Shown piece by piece: positions 39,901 through 54,900 of a stretch of DNA of 64,000 bases (positions are counted from its first letter, which is position 1; each line of letters begins with the position of its first letter). The notes beneath the pieces were generated by a model that had not been told where the DNA came from, did no database searches, and saw nothing but the letters and a program-made list of their open reading frames with translations. Position numbers and translations under genes: made by a program. The stretch comes from Wuchereria bancrofti. Lineage: Eukaryota > Nematoda > Chromadorea > Rhabditida > Onchocercidae. The stretch is from positions 18,332,561 to 18,396,560 of the forward strand of contig SSBO01000012.1 in assembly GCA_005281725.1 (NCBI GenBank). Reading direction: 5' to 3'.

Positions 39901-42900
39901 TGCAATTGCAATACACTGTCTCTATCTACTTCACTGCATATCTCTTTTTATTTAATGTGCAATTTCATTTAAATCAATGTAATCACAAGTACAAACCTGT
40001 AAAAGTTCGACTACTGACTGTTTGACCAGATGTGACATTAGCACCAGCAACTGTACCATTGCCATACTGGGCCACCATATAACCTAGTCGATCATCTTTC
40101 TTATCAATTAAACTTGAAGATGTTTGATCAGTTTCTCGTTCTTTTTCTCGTGCTAGTGGATCGTAATCATCAATTTTTCGTAACCTAAATTATACAAGCT
40201 TTATCCAACAGCAAATAAAAAGAAAAAACCAAAAGTTGAAAGGTAAGTGAATCAAGATTTTTCATTTCAGACAAGCTGAATCTATTGAAAATGCATATTT
40301 CAAGTCCGAAACTTCTCAAATTTTTGACCATTTTTGTAGTTTTCCAAAAGTGACAGAATAAATCAGCATGAAAAATCTTTCACCATCAACTATTGATAAA
40401 TGTAAATGGATGAAGACTCGTTGACTATTTTTTGCTTCATTTATACAAAAACTATGAAAGATAAAATCTCTTTTTAACTTCATGGAATTTGAGTCGAAGC
40501 AATAGTGGAACAATAATTTTAGAGACATATGTGAAGTTTAACAGTCAAATAGCGCCTTGAGCTCTTCCAGTCCATCTTCTAAAAATATGATGACAGAATT
40601 CTTAATAACACACCTATACCGATTTTCAGTGATAAGAGGAGCAGTTTTGGGTTCGGCTTTTCGTAACAAATCTGGTGATTTAGGTTGTTCTGGAAGAGTT
40701 GATCGATCACGTGACTTTTCTCTTGTGTGTTTCAGGAAGGCGGAAGAACCGGATGATTCAGCACCATCTTCCATGGATAAACCACAAGCTGCCGGCTTTT
40801 GCACTGCAAAATAGGGTTTTTATAAAGGATTGTGGTTGCGAAAACTTGAAACGCTGCTCATGAATCTTTCATATAACTGGAAGTTATCAAATTTTTTCCC
40901 TGCATTAACTGTTTCTCAATCATAGTTTAATTGAAATCATGAAATGTCAGCTGGAAGCAAGAACAGAAGCTTTCAACAGGGATCAGATTTGTTATCATCC
41001 CAATTACAAATCTGACGATTACGATACTCTTCACTCAGAAATTTAATCAGTATTTCTTAATACGGTTAAACCTGAACGAATGAATTAATGGATATTTTCC
41101 TTATATAACAGAATAAGTGAGCATTCCATCAAAATGATGCAGAATTTATCAGATAAACATTTCTAGCATGAATGGACAAATGGAAACATTAAACTGGTTA
41201 ATCTTTTTTTGTATCTCTTTAACGTATATGAAGATTTGAACATCTCGCCCTCTTCACCACATTTTGGATAAATTAAAAAAAAAATTCTATAAAATAGCTC
41301 CAAACATGCAACAAAATAGTAAACAAGTAGAGAAGATGATAAGAGAGAAGTCAATACTTTGGTATGATGAGCTTATCTATTGTGTGGTAATATTTAACAG
41401 AAGAAAACTTAGAATTAACCCATAACAGAATTGAGAAATTAATTTGTCATATACAATATAAATCTGTCTTTCTGTTTCTGTTACTGTTTCAAAATTTAGA
41501 AAATGCATGAATAAGGTAACTGGGCAACAACTTTTTCCTTCTTTATATGCCCGCTTTTACTGATTACTTAATATGGCGATGACAAAGAATGTATGATACA
41601 ATCCATTCGATTTGCACCACTAACCCACCCAGGTGTTAAGGGTTTTAATGTACTAAAAGAGGACTTAATATTTATTTTGAAATATTTATGAGAGGCATAT
41701 TTATCTAATTTTGATGGAAAACTTTGCGTAAGGACAAGCATAAGGAAATTGTTTGGAATGCAACTGTCAACTGTCAGTTTTTGATTCACTGAGGAAAAAG
41801 ATTAAAAACGCCGCCGGAGAGGAGAAAAAATTAACAATGAAAAACTAAAAACGCAAGCAAAGATATATTTATAGGTCTAAATTATACAAATTAAAAACCA
41901 GGCAAGGATACCAGCAATTTCTAATCTAATATTCGTTTTGCAAACACAAATGCCCGCTATATTTTTTCTTTTTTCTAAAATACTTCCTCGATTATCAAAA
42001 ATTTTTTAAGGTGAAATTACTTCTGTCATCTACTGCTTTGTGCGGATTTTTTTATAACTGCATTATGAGGGACAGCAACACTACAATACATCAGTCATTC
42101 TGGAGAAAATTTGGGTGCAGATTAACACTTCCCTCACTGATGATTATTTCACGAAAACCGGATAACGAGGACCAGTTTATAACTAATGCACACCTCGTGC
42201 CATTAGGTTGAAATACTGAGCAACAATAGCTGATGACATCAAAACATGACATTACAACTATTATCTATCTTATAACATAGTGAATATCAACTTTTTGCAT
42301 ATTGTGTCTTTAAAATCATATATGTAAAAGTTCGCATATTTGTTTATTTTTAGACAAATAAATGAAATACATCAGTAAAGAAAACTATAATCTGTCGGGA
42401 AATGACCTATTTCAAATCAAAAATATTACTGCCACTGAAGATGGATGCAATAATGTGAGTAGGGGAATATTACGAGAAAAACTTCTACGAGACTTCTGGT
42501 AGGCTTTACACAATGAATTATTTGCCAGTCAGATTACTTAGTGACACGATATATTATGTTCAATTTTCAATCAGTTGTAAATTTTTCTGCATTATTACTG
42601 ATAAGTTTCTTCGCTATATCAGTCGAGAATGAAGAATTTGGTTTTTACCATAGTCATTATTCTATTAATTGGCTACATTTTAATGAATATTTGCTATACC
42701 TAAATCATAATGATACTTCCATATGCTAAGAAGTTCACATTAAGCTTTATTAATTTTCTGAAATTAATTCAACTAAAAATACAAGTTTTTAAACTTCGAT
42801 AACCTGGGGATGAAGATGTGATTGTCGCTGTCTGTTGCGAAATTATAGATGTTGAAACACTCTGACCAACCTGCTTCGGTAAAATATCAACACGAATAGG

Positions 42901-45900
42901 ACACCCTGAAAAATAAATCAATACATTTGTTGCAGTGTCAGCAGAAAAAAGTATCATCGATGTACATGAAGATTTCTTTTTCTGAAGATTCTCATAAGTA
43001 TTAAATACAGATTATGTCCATTTTAAAATTGCTATTACAATTGTTACAGCTCAGTCTATATTGGATTTGATATCATTTGAATATATCATCAGAATGAAAA
43101 ATTAATGGAATGGTACTTCTCAATAGCAATTCTATGAAATGTAGTATTAGACTGAATGAATATTTGTAGGACAAAGATAATAAACAATTTGATAACAAAG
43201 ATAATAAAGTCATTTAATAAGATCCATAATTTTGATCAGAATTTGAAATTTTATAACATTTCATACCGAAAAATATTCAGCGCTTCTACAAGCTAAAAGA
43301 TTTATCGATGGCAAATGATCGACAGATAGATTCAATGATACGTACAGGAAACGAAGAAGCAGTCGTATAAAACAAGAAATAGAAAAAATAATAAAGTTTG
43401 ATTTAGAAAATATAATAGGAGGAGTAGAATATCATCTCAGCATTGAAATCTATCTGCTTTAATGATAAAGCGCACACACTGATTCAAATGCGCTTCCTTC
43501 AAGAAAAAAAAATTCAAGATAGAAAATAAATTCGACTATTATCTCTCATCTGCAAGGTTTTTTAAAAGTCTTCATCACACTGATTTCCAAGGCAAAGTAA
43601 ATTCATGAAAGTTCTTCAATGATTAAAAATGTTTTTGTCCAAACCGTCATCTTTGTAACAGAATTCAAATGCAGACTTCACTTAACACAATTAGAAACAT
43701 TCCAAACTTACTTTATTAAAATAAACGTCTATTTAGATAGATTTTAACAGAATCTATAGAAAACTTATTATATATAACAAAAAATGAAGGATAAATAAAT
43801 GTGTTCAATCGCGGGATGAAAAGAAACGGAGCACGGAGATAAAAATAAATATTTACAGACCCCTGAAAGAATAATTTGTCATCTCTCTTTATGTTGCTGC
43901 CGAATGAATGGAGAAGTTATAACAGGAAATATTGCGTTCGCAAAAAGTAGACTAACTATGGTCTTTCTCCTGACTGAAACAACTTTCAGTCAATAACTCA
44001 TTTTTGAATCATTTCATTTATTTGTCCACCCTAATATTTATTGACTAACATGATGTTTATTTGCTTATTTAATCAATTACGGCTTATTTCATTTACTTTT
44101 TATGCAATAAAATTTGTTAACTCACTGATCTCATTTTAATTTGAATGTTTTACTCTATTCTTTACAGTATATTTCACTGCCAACTTTAGCCCTTTCACTG
44201 ATAACTTCTATTCATAATGTTACAACATACAAAAATACCATCGCTTCGAATTCAATAAAACATAATTAAATTAATCTTTTTAAAAAATGACAACCTTATA
44301 TGAAATTAATGAAAAGAATTGAAATCAGAAAACATACCCTGTACTTGTTCGCCATTGAATGTTACATCGATAACATATTTGCCTGGATATTGTGGAATAA
44401 ACGTGACCAAACAACGTCCGGCACCTTGCATTTGTACATTATTTGGTACTTTTCCTTGATTAATACTGATTTCCAGCTGTCCTTTTCCAGCATCAACTGC
44501 ATCAACTGCAGGCACAACATATAATTGGGATAGGTAATGTCGTTCTTCACTCATTTTTTAAAAATTAATTTCAGAATTGTTTCCAGTTACTGTAGCCGAA
44601 AAGTTAAAAATAAGGACGTATGGAAAATTCGTCGAGCAAATTAGAATTTCATGAAATTTATACTGTTCCATTATCAGATTGAGATGGATCTACAGTAAGC
44701 AAATAACTCAGCAGAATAAACGTTCTATTAATAGTTGGAAAAAAAAAGATGTACTAATGAAGACACAAAGAATATCAGAACTAATAAGATGATCGATAAC
44801 CATCGATAAGTAAATTCAGTATGAAATTTTTTGCTCAGATTAAATGCATAGACAACGTTACTTTTGCTGTCACTGTTGCTGTTGTGGATAATACACTGCG
44901 CAGTTAACAGATGAGAAGATAATGTTTTAGGTACTATTAGTGATAACGGTGATGATATTATTCGATCAACACTGTCTAGTGTTGACAACAGTGTTGATGA
45001 TGGGAGGGAATGACAGTAATTGGTTGACAGTGACTACTTCTATGCAAAATATTCCAGTACTGATAGGCAGTGCGCTACTACCTGTCAACCAACCAGCAGC
45101 GCCCAGAAAGCAGCTTCCTACTTTGTGGCACAATACCGCAATGACTGTTGCTTTCCTTTCATCGACTGATGGTGACACAAAATGCATAGATGGATGAAAG
45201 AGGGAGAATGACAGCATAAAGAACAAAGTGAGCTGTTCCTCCTTCGACACCTACAAACTACTGCAGGAACTAAACTCGATAATGCGGTAATTAAAAGAAG
45301 CAAAAACGGAACAACGTGACAGGGAGATGTCCAAGTTTGAGCTAACAAGTTACCGATGTGTGCAAAAACTGTTGAAGTAATAGATGCCACGATAGAAAAG
45401 GGTAACTTGCATATTCCCATATGTTTGTAAGCTTCGACAATTGACCGGACAAATGAATCTAAGTAGAGAGAGAGAGAGAGCGAGTGGCTTAAGCTTCGAG
45501 AATTTAGATGGCTGGTATAAAAGGTTCGCAGACTTGAACGTTTCCTAAACCTAAAGAATAATTTCATCACCAAAAAACCGATAGTTTTTTTTTTTTTTTT
45601 TTAGAAGAGAGTTTTTTTGTTGATTTGCCATGTAAATGAGCATAAATTCTGCATCAAAACTTTTAATCGATTGAAGAGTCATAGGTCACAGGTTGATTCT
45701 TAGTTAAGATTAAAGAAAGCTTTTCAGTATCTTTTTATTTTACTACTAAAGAAAAGAAATATGTGTTGTTATTCCTTCCCGCATTTTCTACTGTTCCGCT
45801 TCATAATTGCTGGAAGCAGCTAAAGTGTTATCAGCATTGACAATAACGCTTATTACTTTTCTTTCCAATCATCTCAAAAGTAACATTTCATAGCGATCTC

Positions 45901-48900
45901 TTCAAAGAAATTACGGAACGCTTTTAGGAATCATATGCGCTCCTAGGCTTCTCATTCCTTCCAAAGTTCGATTCTATCCCACTTTCCAACATCTATTCAT
46001 TATTAAGCTTAAAATAGTTTCTTGTTCTTAACAACTCCCATCAAATAAACGTGGAACTACTTTACTTCAATTATTATTAAGTGAAAAGTGTTAAATATCA
46101 ATTCAACATTACTTGCTGAGTGAAATGATGTATGTTCGTAAAACATAACATAACAAAAGAAACGGTCTAATGTTAGTTGCAGTGATAAGATAAGCAGAAT
46201 AGGAGAGTGATATGAAATAAACAAACTACGGTAAAATACGACGTTATGAAAGATAAACAGAAATTATTTTAACTTTAAACCAGGTAACTTGTTTCACAGA
46301 GTTGCATGAAACATTATAACTACAAATTAAAATACACTATCATAGGCACATTGCATGCGAATATGACTATAATCAAATTAATATAATACAAAATCTAAAA
46401 GCTGTTGAACAATTTTAGATTGTTAAATAAATTTTCATAGTATATATTTATTTTATACATAAAACTACGCAACACAATTTTGCGTTTGCATTGGTCGAAA
46501 AAAAAGAAAAAACCAAAAATATTGTAATGCCAATTATCCTCGATGTTTTTGTATGAACTCTGAGGAAAACAATTTCTTGAAGAGTATAATAAAATGAAAT
46601 CACTTTTACTTTGAAAAAAGTCTAGGCTATCGACCACGCATGAATTCTTAGGTCTTTGTTCGACTTAGACTCTGTTAAAGAAAGACTTCAAGAATGAAAA
46701 GAGAAAGGCTGATATGTGGAGAAAGAAGTTAGTATATTTTGAACCTAGATGAGATCTGTAATATCACCAATGGTATTGAAAAACTTTGATATCTTGTCCA
46801 CTATTTAGAAATTTTTTTGAACGGAAACATCGAGGTTAATCAATTCAAAAGACGATTTCAGCAAAGTAATGGAAAAAATAATACATGCATTTGGAACCAA
46901 CAAAATATGTGAACATTTTATGAGGAAGTTACCTGTCCTAATTCGTCCTTCATAAAGTAAACAAGGATTTGCACCGTTATGTAATTATCAACAAATCATC
47001 AGTGCATGAAACGAATCCCAGTAAATCTGTCCTTTTTCTGCTCTCACTGACATCACTCAAACTGAATACAACAATCCTGCTCCTTTTTATATACAAAAAA
47101 ATTCAGAGATATTATGAAAAGACAAATGTTGAGGAACAATAAAAAAAACATTCTCTTATTTAAAAGATTAAAAATTGAAAAATCCTTGAAATATGTCCTG
47201 CAACTATATATATATATTACAAACTTTTGTAATGTCATCTGAAATGATTTTCATATGAAATAAATCTAGTAAGAATTTTCTTTTTTTTAAAGTGAAAGCT
47301 CATCAGGCTGCAAACTCGATTTGGATCTGCTCACGTTTTACGATTAAATAAAATTTCCTAAGAAATTTGGTGGAGTGGATTAAACGACGATTAAGACTAA
47401 AATTTTTATTGAAAAATTAAGCATAAAATTAGCCTGCATAGTTCTAGGAGCTTATTGCTCTGAAGTTTGACTTTAGAAACTTATAGATCTACCTCTAAGG
47501 AAGTTTATCTATGCTGCCTTAAATATAAAATATAATCAATTTTCACCAACAGTGGTTAGCAAAAAAAACGACTTTTTAAAATAAAATTTGCTAACAAATT
47601 CTTTTTTATTTAAACACAGACCACATTCCTTTTTTTGAATTTAATTATTGGTGGACTTATTTACTGCTTTGTATTTATGGAAGCGTTTATCCAACTTAGG
47701 TGCATTATTATCTGAAGACAGCTCTATAAGTTCCTGGAAGTCAAAATTAACAACCATAAAATTTAAATCTACAATCAAAATCTTAATCTTAGTTCGGCAT
47801 TTAATCCATCATTAATATTCGTTCCACCGAAATCGAAGATAGCTTTAACTAGTTGGACCAGTCAAAAATTCTTTAATTATATGAAAAATGTTATGCGATC
47901 AATATCGCATAAAGTCAGAAGTTTCATTGGATATTATAATCAATACTATCTACTACCATTCCATTTCACGTCTCTTTTCTATCCTTTTATAAACTAGCAA
48001 GAAACATATTCATTTCCATTACCATTCCAAAACAACAAAGAAGATTTAAATTTTGAGACTTCCAGATTTTAGACTTAAAAATTGTCTCAAAAAGCTCAAG
48101 AAATAATATCAACAAAAATAACAGCGGTGAATAAAGAATTTTAGTTAAAAAAGTCGTAAAGAAAGCGATGCTAGTCGAACTCTGTCGCTCAATTCAAATT
48201 TCATATTAAAGTGGTTGAAGTAAGACTAAGTAAAGGATAACATAACCTCATTTTAATGAGGGTTATACTCTTAAGTACACTATCAAATTGGAAATTTTAT
48301 ACTGGAAAAGGAAGTGGAAACAAACAGATAGAGCATTTCAAAATTGATAGTCTGATGACGATTATACAGAGAGATTTAAATTAAGGTGAATATAAATTAA
48401 TGCTCACCAATAAACTGCACAGGTTGTCCAGGTGTACCACCACCAAGGGGTTCAATTTTAACATTTTCAGCGGAATATCCCGAAACAGTTAGGGGATATG
48501 GATCGATTTTTTTACCGCAAATTGCCATTTCGAGGTGATGATCACCAACCTGCAAAAAAAAAAGAAATTGAAATACGAGCTAAGAATGTCATATAAAAGG
48601 TTGGCTAATAGAGGGATCGAAAATGAAAGGAAATTTGGATGAAATCCACTAATCCCATGATCAGTCAAAGATAGCTTTGAGACTGCTTTATCTTCTTATA
48701 GATAATATAAATAGAAAGAAAAAATAAAGCGACAAAAGTGAAAATTGCATATCACTAATTTTATTACTAACTAGCAAAACTTCGTGACTGACTATCGCAT
48801 AACTAACCTTATTAATAACATATTCACAGATCAGCTTGTTATCACCTCGTCGATAAACACTTATGGGTAAATCAATGCCATCAGGACCTAAAAAAAATTT

Positions 48901-51900
48901 TCCCAAAAAGTTATGAACTCTAAAAGATTTTTTACAGCTACGAAAAAAAAAAAGATTGAAATAAATGATAAGAAAGAGGAACAGTGGGATGGAGTGCACT
49001 GTATCCTGTAAAGTTTCGACTTTTCAAAAAATATCAAAAAATTCTAAAAGCTTGCCATATATTCGTGCTTGTACATCACTTTCTGTAATACCATCACCAG
49101 TTATTTCGAATGCGGTAGGTTTACCAACGGAAGCACGTTGCAATCCTATTCCAGCTAATTCTGTATACCAGGATTCGGTCCTCTCAAATCTAAATTATTT
49201 TTCATAAAAGAGTGACGTAATTTATATGAAAGTATTTGAATGTGATTTAGTTTCTTCTCATGCGCTTAGAGTGTTTAGTAACCTTTTTAAGAATATCAGT
49301 TTGCGTGATAACAGTGCAACTTGCCTGAATTAAAAACTCATTACTAGCACCTTGTAAGGAATCTGAAGTACATGAAAACTCAGGCCAAAACGGCACTTTC
49401 AGCTTGGGCATCTATGAGGTGCAACAGAAATTTGTAGAGATACTGAAGTTGAGATGAATTATTTAAGCGCTTTTTTTTAAGCTAATCTATTGGATGAAAA
49501 TAAGTACCATACCGTCTACTTTCGATGCTTCGTACCATTCGTTCTTCCACATCATAATTTGCATTTTTTTGTTGCTGAGAACCTCTGACCTGGATTTTCC
49601 ACGGTGACATTCTGACATTTTCACCATTAAATCGCATTTCAACAATATGTATTATTGCCTGCAAAAAATGTTTAATTGAAAATTCATTTGTACAAGCGAT
49701 TGTTGCCAATATCGACTTCACAATTCTGTTGATTTGCACAAGATGAGAAATTGGTTGAGGACACTTCGTTTGTCACTTATTACAAATAATTTAAAACTTT
49801 CGAAAAATTTCATTTCAACAAATTGTTAATTTGTAAAATAAAATAGATATGTATATAGCAGGTAATAATTAGATATAATTGACTGTGAAAAAAGTTACTT
49901 TACTTCGAACTTCATGACATCAATATTTCGTCATAAGCGTTGCCTATTTTCTCGAAAAGTGTTAGATTATAAGATGTCTCTATGTGAGATCATAAGTTTC
50001 AGTTACTTCACTAGAAGAGAACCTGAGTGGGAGTGAATGAAGCCAGGTAATGTCGTCCTCCCAGTTCACGAACACGACATGCCACACGACCACCGTTTAT
50101 CATAATTTCTAGATTGCCAGATCCTGCCGCACTCGCATCAACTGCAAAAAAGTATGCATAATCTTATTCTAACGCTGTTCTAGCAAACTGTCATTTCTAT
50201 AAAATTCTAACCAAATTTCCATAGAATATCTTGAACTGATAATCTAATGTGCCTTAAACGCTTCTCAAATCTAAAATGTGTGCACATCAAGTCTTGAACA
50301 AATGTCTTTAATTACCTAAAAGTTCGTAAATCCAATCATCTAAAGCTATGAAATCAACCAAAAGATTATAGAAATCAATGCTTCAATGAGATCCCTTTGA
50401 TTTTCTAAGGCCTCCTTTTGCAAACAGAACGAAAAAAAAGAAACTGATTTAAATTCTTTATCATTGCTTCCGAACCTCCAATTATTGGCTTTTTAACCAT
50501 GTAAAAATTTAAAAGGTCAGTTAAAACAATAAAACAAACATTCTAATACGAGAGAACATCTTTGGAAACAGTAGAGAAGAGTATTGAATAGAACAAAGTG
50601 TAAAAAGATATGCCAGTGATAATTTCAAAACGAAATTAAAAATCAACAAGAATTCTCATATCTCAGGAGCTATGTTCTAATCCCCACATTCTATGATTTT
50701 TAAAATGGAATGAATAAAATTCTAGGATTGAATTTTTGGCACGAAAAAACTGGTGAGAACAAAATTTTCCAATTTTTATTTGAAATTATCCCTAATCGAA
50801 TAATTAATTCATTAAAATTAGCTAAATTCACTGAAAGAAAAGAAAGGAAAGACAATACAGAAAAGAAAGGAAAGACAATACATTACCCCCAGTAGAATAA
50901 ATAAAGTAAACATAGAGAAAAGTTATTTTGGGAACAAACTTACTTTCGAAGGTATAATCCCTGAAAAGTTCATCTGCATTGATGAATTCTGGCATATTCC
51001 GAACAGTTACTAAATCTGGATCACCAACATTACACATAAATGGACTTTCGTATACGCTCTGATTGAAGAGTCGTACATCAATAGAATGTTCACCTTCAAT
51101 ACTTCCATATATTTATTTATTTACCTTACTAAAAAAAGAAAACTTCATTTATTCAACGAATTTATCTTAATTAAATTACGCTTTTTCTGAACAGGTGGCA
51201 AAAGAAATATTTCTAACATTTTTATTAAATCGTAGTCGACATAACAAGTTTCCTTGTGCATTATAAGAAGGAAACATTTAATCTTTACTAACAAGCAACA
51301 ACATACTAATTCATACCAGCTTCAACAGGTTTCCATTCCACTTTGTGGGTTACGTCGTCAGTTTGATAAACTCGCGCTCGTTTTGATTTTCCGGAAGGTG
51401 CTAAAAAACATAAAGTTAATTGGTAAAAAAATTTTTTAATACTTTTTCTACTTTTTTTTACATTTTAGTCTCGCTGTCATCCTCATTCCAACATCTTATA
51501 TATATAGAATCAATCAAGAAGATGAACTGCTAAATCAATATCTGAAGGATTAGGATAGGATTAAAAATCTGTATAAATATATATCAACACTGAATATGCA
51601 AGATCTTGAAAAATGTCACAGTTTAATTTAAAATCAAAATATTCTCTGAAAATTATAAATTCAATTTTTGATTTCAAAACTTCAAGGATTTCTATTGACA
51701 ATGGACGACAACAAACATATAAGAAATTATTATTATGCGACTTTACACTACCGAAGAATTTTTTGACATTAATGAAAGCACTAATGCAAAGATTCATGTG
51801 CCGGTAACATTAGTATTTTATATTTTGTCAGATTTCATAACTCCTTTCAACAATTTTAAAAGATAGAAATAGCATAATTTGGATGTTTCTGATGGGAAAA

Positions 51901-54900
51901 CTGGAGCATCAAAAAATAATAATTGCAGACTTTTAATAATCGCAAAAAATTGTTTTAGATGAAATAATGATTTTTGACAAGTGAAGATAAAAGATTATTC
52001 ATTCTAATCAAACAATGATATATTCTGGAGACAACAAGATGACTTTAAATGTCAATTAAGAGTAAATCATAATGAGAAAGGAAAGAATAAAGATTGACGA
52101 GATCATTCAACTTTTCCCAAAAAAGAAATGCGACAAAATCAAAATCCAATCTATCCTACTTAGTTTGCATGTAGAAACTTCATGTAAGTGTAAAGTAAAG
52201 AATAACTTCATAACTTTGAAAGCGAATGCGCAAGAAATATACCAGTGATGGTAACGGTGATATCCTTACATTCAGCACCAACTGCATGAATAAAAAAGGT
52301 ATTAAGTCGATCAACTGAAGCCATTCGTAAATTTTCGCCGTAAACAGATACTGAGCTTGCATCTGCTATATCCAAGATAAATGGAGAACCTGTAATTAGA
52401 TTATCAATTTAGGTATCAGAATATATCATTTTGAGATGAATAAAAAATTTCTCTCAAGTCTAATTCTTTTCTTGAAATAATTAAGCGTTCCAGATAAAAA
52501 GCTAACAGTAGGGACGCAAAGTTATCAAATATTTAGGTAAACATATAATTCAACATCAGTTAAAATTTAAGCATCTGAATATCTGAAATAGTTATAACAT
52601 GTAGCAATAAACATACAGATTTCTAGAGCGGAAAAACAGACAATGTAAAACTTACCTTTAACTTCCATATTATTAAAAAGGACATGAATTTTGTATTGTC
52701 CAGCACCGTCAGGAGTGAAACTGATTCGGTAGACACCCGAATTACCCTGTTCAAGAACCTCACACGGCAAACTTCGACCATGCCGTAATACCGAAACCTA
52801 TTAATATATTAATAGGTTTCGATATATGTTTTTTTCGTCGTGAAAAAGGTAAACATAATTTGATTGTAAATATAATTTTCAACAATTCTTATTACAGTAA
52901 TGGTAAAAACAGATTTTACATATTTTTTCTAAATTTTAAACAGAAAAATAGTTGGACGATTATGGATAAAATAGCAAGAATTTTTGCTGCTAAAAGTTAT
53001 TTATAACAAATTAAATAAAAAGATACACAACAAAATATAATTTATTAATTGCATGAAAGAATCAAAAGATTCGCAATCGGTAATATCGAATTAAATTTGA
53101 ACAATCAGAACCATTTAACCATTTTAATGCAGTATATCGCACCTCTCCTTATATTACTAAAAAAGAACATGGTTAGAAATTTCTGATACCGCAGGTTAGC
53201 TGTATTTAATTTGAACGGCCCAGTAAATCACGAAGAACAAAGAATAGTAGTATCCCCCTTTCGATTTCTTCTCTGGATGGTGAAAAAATTTTACTCTAAG
53301 ATTGAAATCGAAAAATCAAGAAAAGTGCTGATTTTTTCTAAATGGTTTTTAAATATAAAAAACCATACGGGGAGAACGAGTTCTAAGAAAATGTAGTTAT
53401 CAAAGAAAATTTATGACCGTATCAAACATTTCGAGGTATCAATTACATCTAACTTAACATGAAAAAAAAAATGTCCAGCGCTATCACTCGAAATCGCTGT
53501 TATTTTAGGAAGAGGAAATGACCGGTAAGAAGAATGGGAAGAAAACATCTTTGTAAGCTGTCGAAATTCGTTCATTCCCGATCATTTCTTATACCCCATG
53601 ATATATTATTATTATGACCAAATTATATGATATCACTGTACCCATACTATGATATACTATTACTGTATTCAGACATATATTACTGTATCCAAGCTCGACT
53701 ACTACTGTGTTGATTATTACTGTGCCGATTCTCCACAGCATTCTTGTATTCAGATTGACTACTGTATTCAGATGATATTGCTGATCCAATCTGATATTGT
53801 ATTCAGACTATCATATATTAGTACTATATTCGGACTTATTGAATTCAGATTTTCTATATTGTTATTGTACTCAGATTGTTACACAGGCCATGTGGTTTAT
53901 GAATTTGCNCATGAATAAAAAAGGTATTAAGTCGATCAACTGAAGCCATTCGTAAATTTTCGCCGTAAACAGATACTGAGCTTGCATCTGCTATATCCAA
54001 GATAAATGGAGAACCTGTAATTAGATTATCAATTTAGGTATCAGAATATATCATTTTGAGATGAATAAAAAATTTCTCTCAAGTCTAATTCTTTTCTTGA
54101 AATAATTAAGCGTTCCAGATAAAAAGCTAACAGTAGGGACGCAAAGTTATCAAATATTTAGGTAAACATATAATTCAACATCAGTTAAAATTTAAGCATC
54201 TGAATATCTGAAATAGTTATAACATGTAGCAATAAACATACAGATTTCTAGAGCGGAAAAACAGACAATGTAAAACTTACCTTTAACTTCCATATTATTA
54301 AAAAGGACATGAATTTTGTATTGTCCAGCACCGTCAGGAGTGAAACTGATTCGGTAGACACCCGAATTACCCTGTTCAAGAACCTCACACGGCAAACTTC
54401 GACCATGCCGTAATACCGAAACCTATTAATATATTAATAGGTTTCGATATATGTTTTTTTCGTCGTGAAAAAGGTAAACATAATTTGATTGTAAATATAA
54501 TTTTCAACAATTCTTATTACAGTAATGGTAAAAACAGATTTTACATATTTTTTCTAAATTTTAAACAGAAAAATAGTTGGACGATTATGGATAAAATAGC
54601 AAGAATTTTTGCTGCTAAAAGTTATTTATAACAAATTAAATAAAAAGATACACAACAAAATATAATTTATTAATTGCATGAAAGAATCAAAAGATTCGCA
54701 ATCGGTAATATCGAATTAAATTTGAACAATCAGAACCATTTAACCATTTTAATGCAGTATATCGCACCTCTCCTTATATTACTAAAAAAGAACATGGTTA
54801 GAAATTTCTTGATACCGCAGGTTAGCTGTATTTAATTTGAACGGCCCAGTAAATCACGAAGAACAAAGAATAGTAGTATCCCCCTTTCGATTTCTTCTCT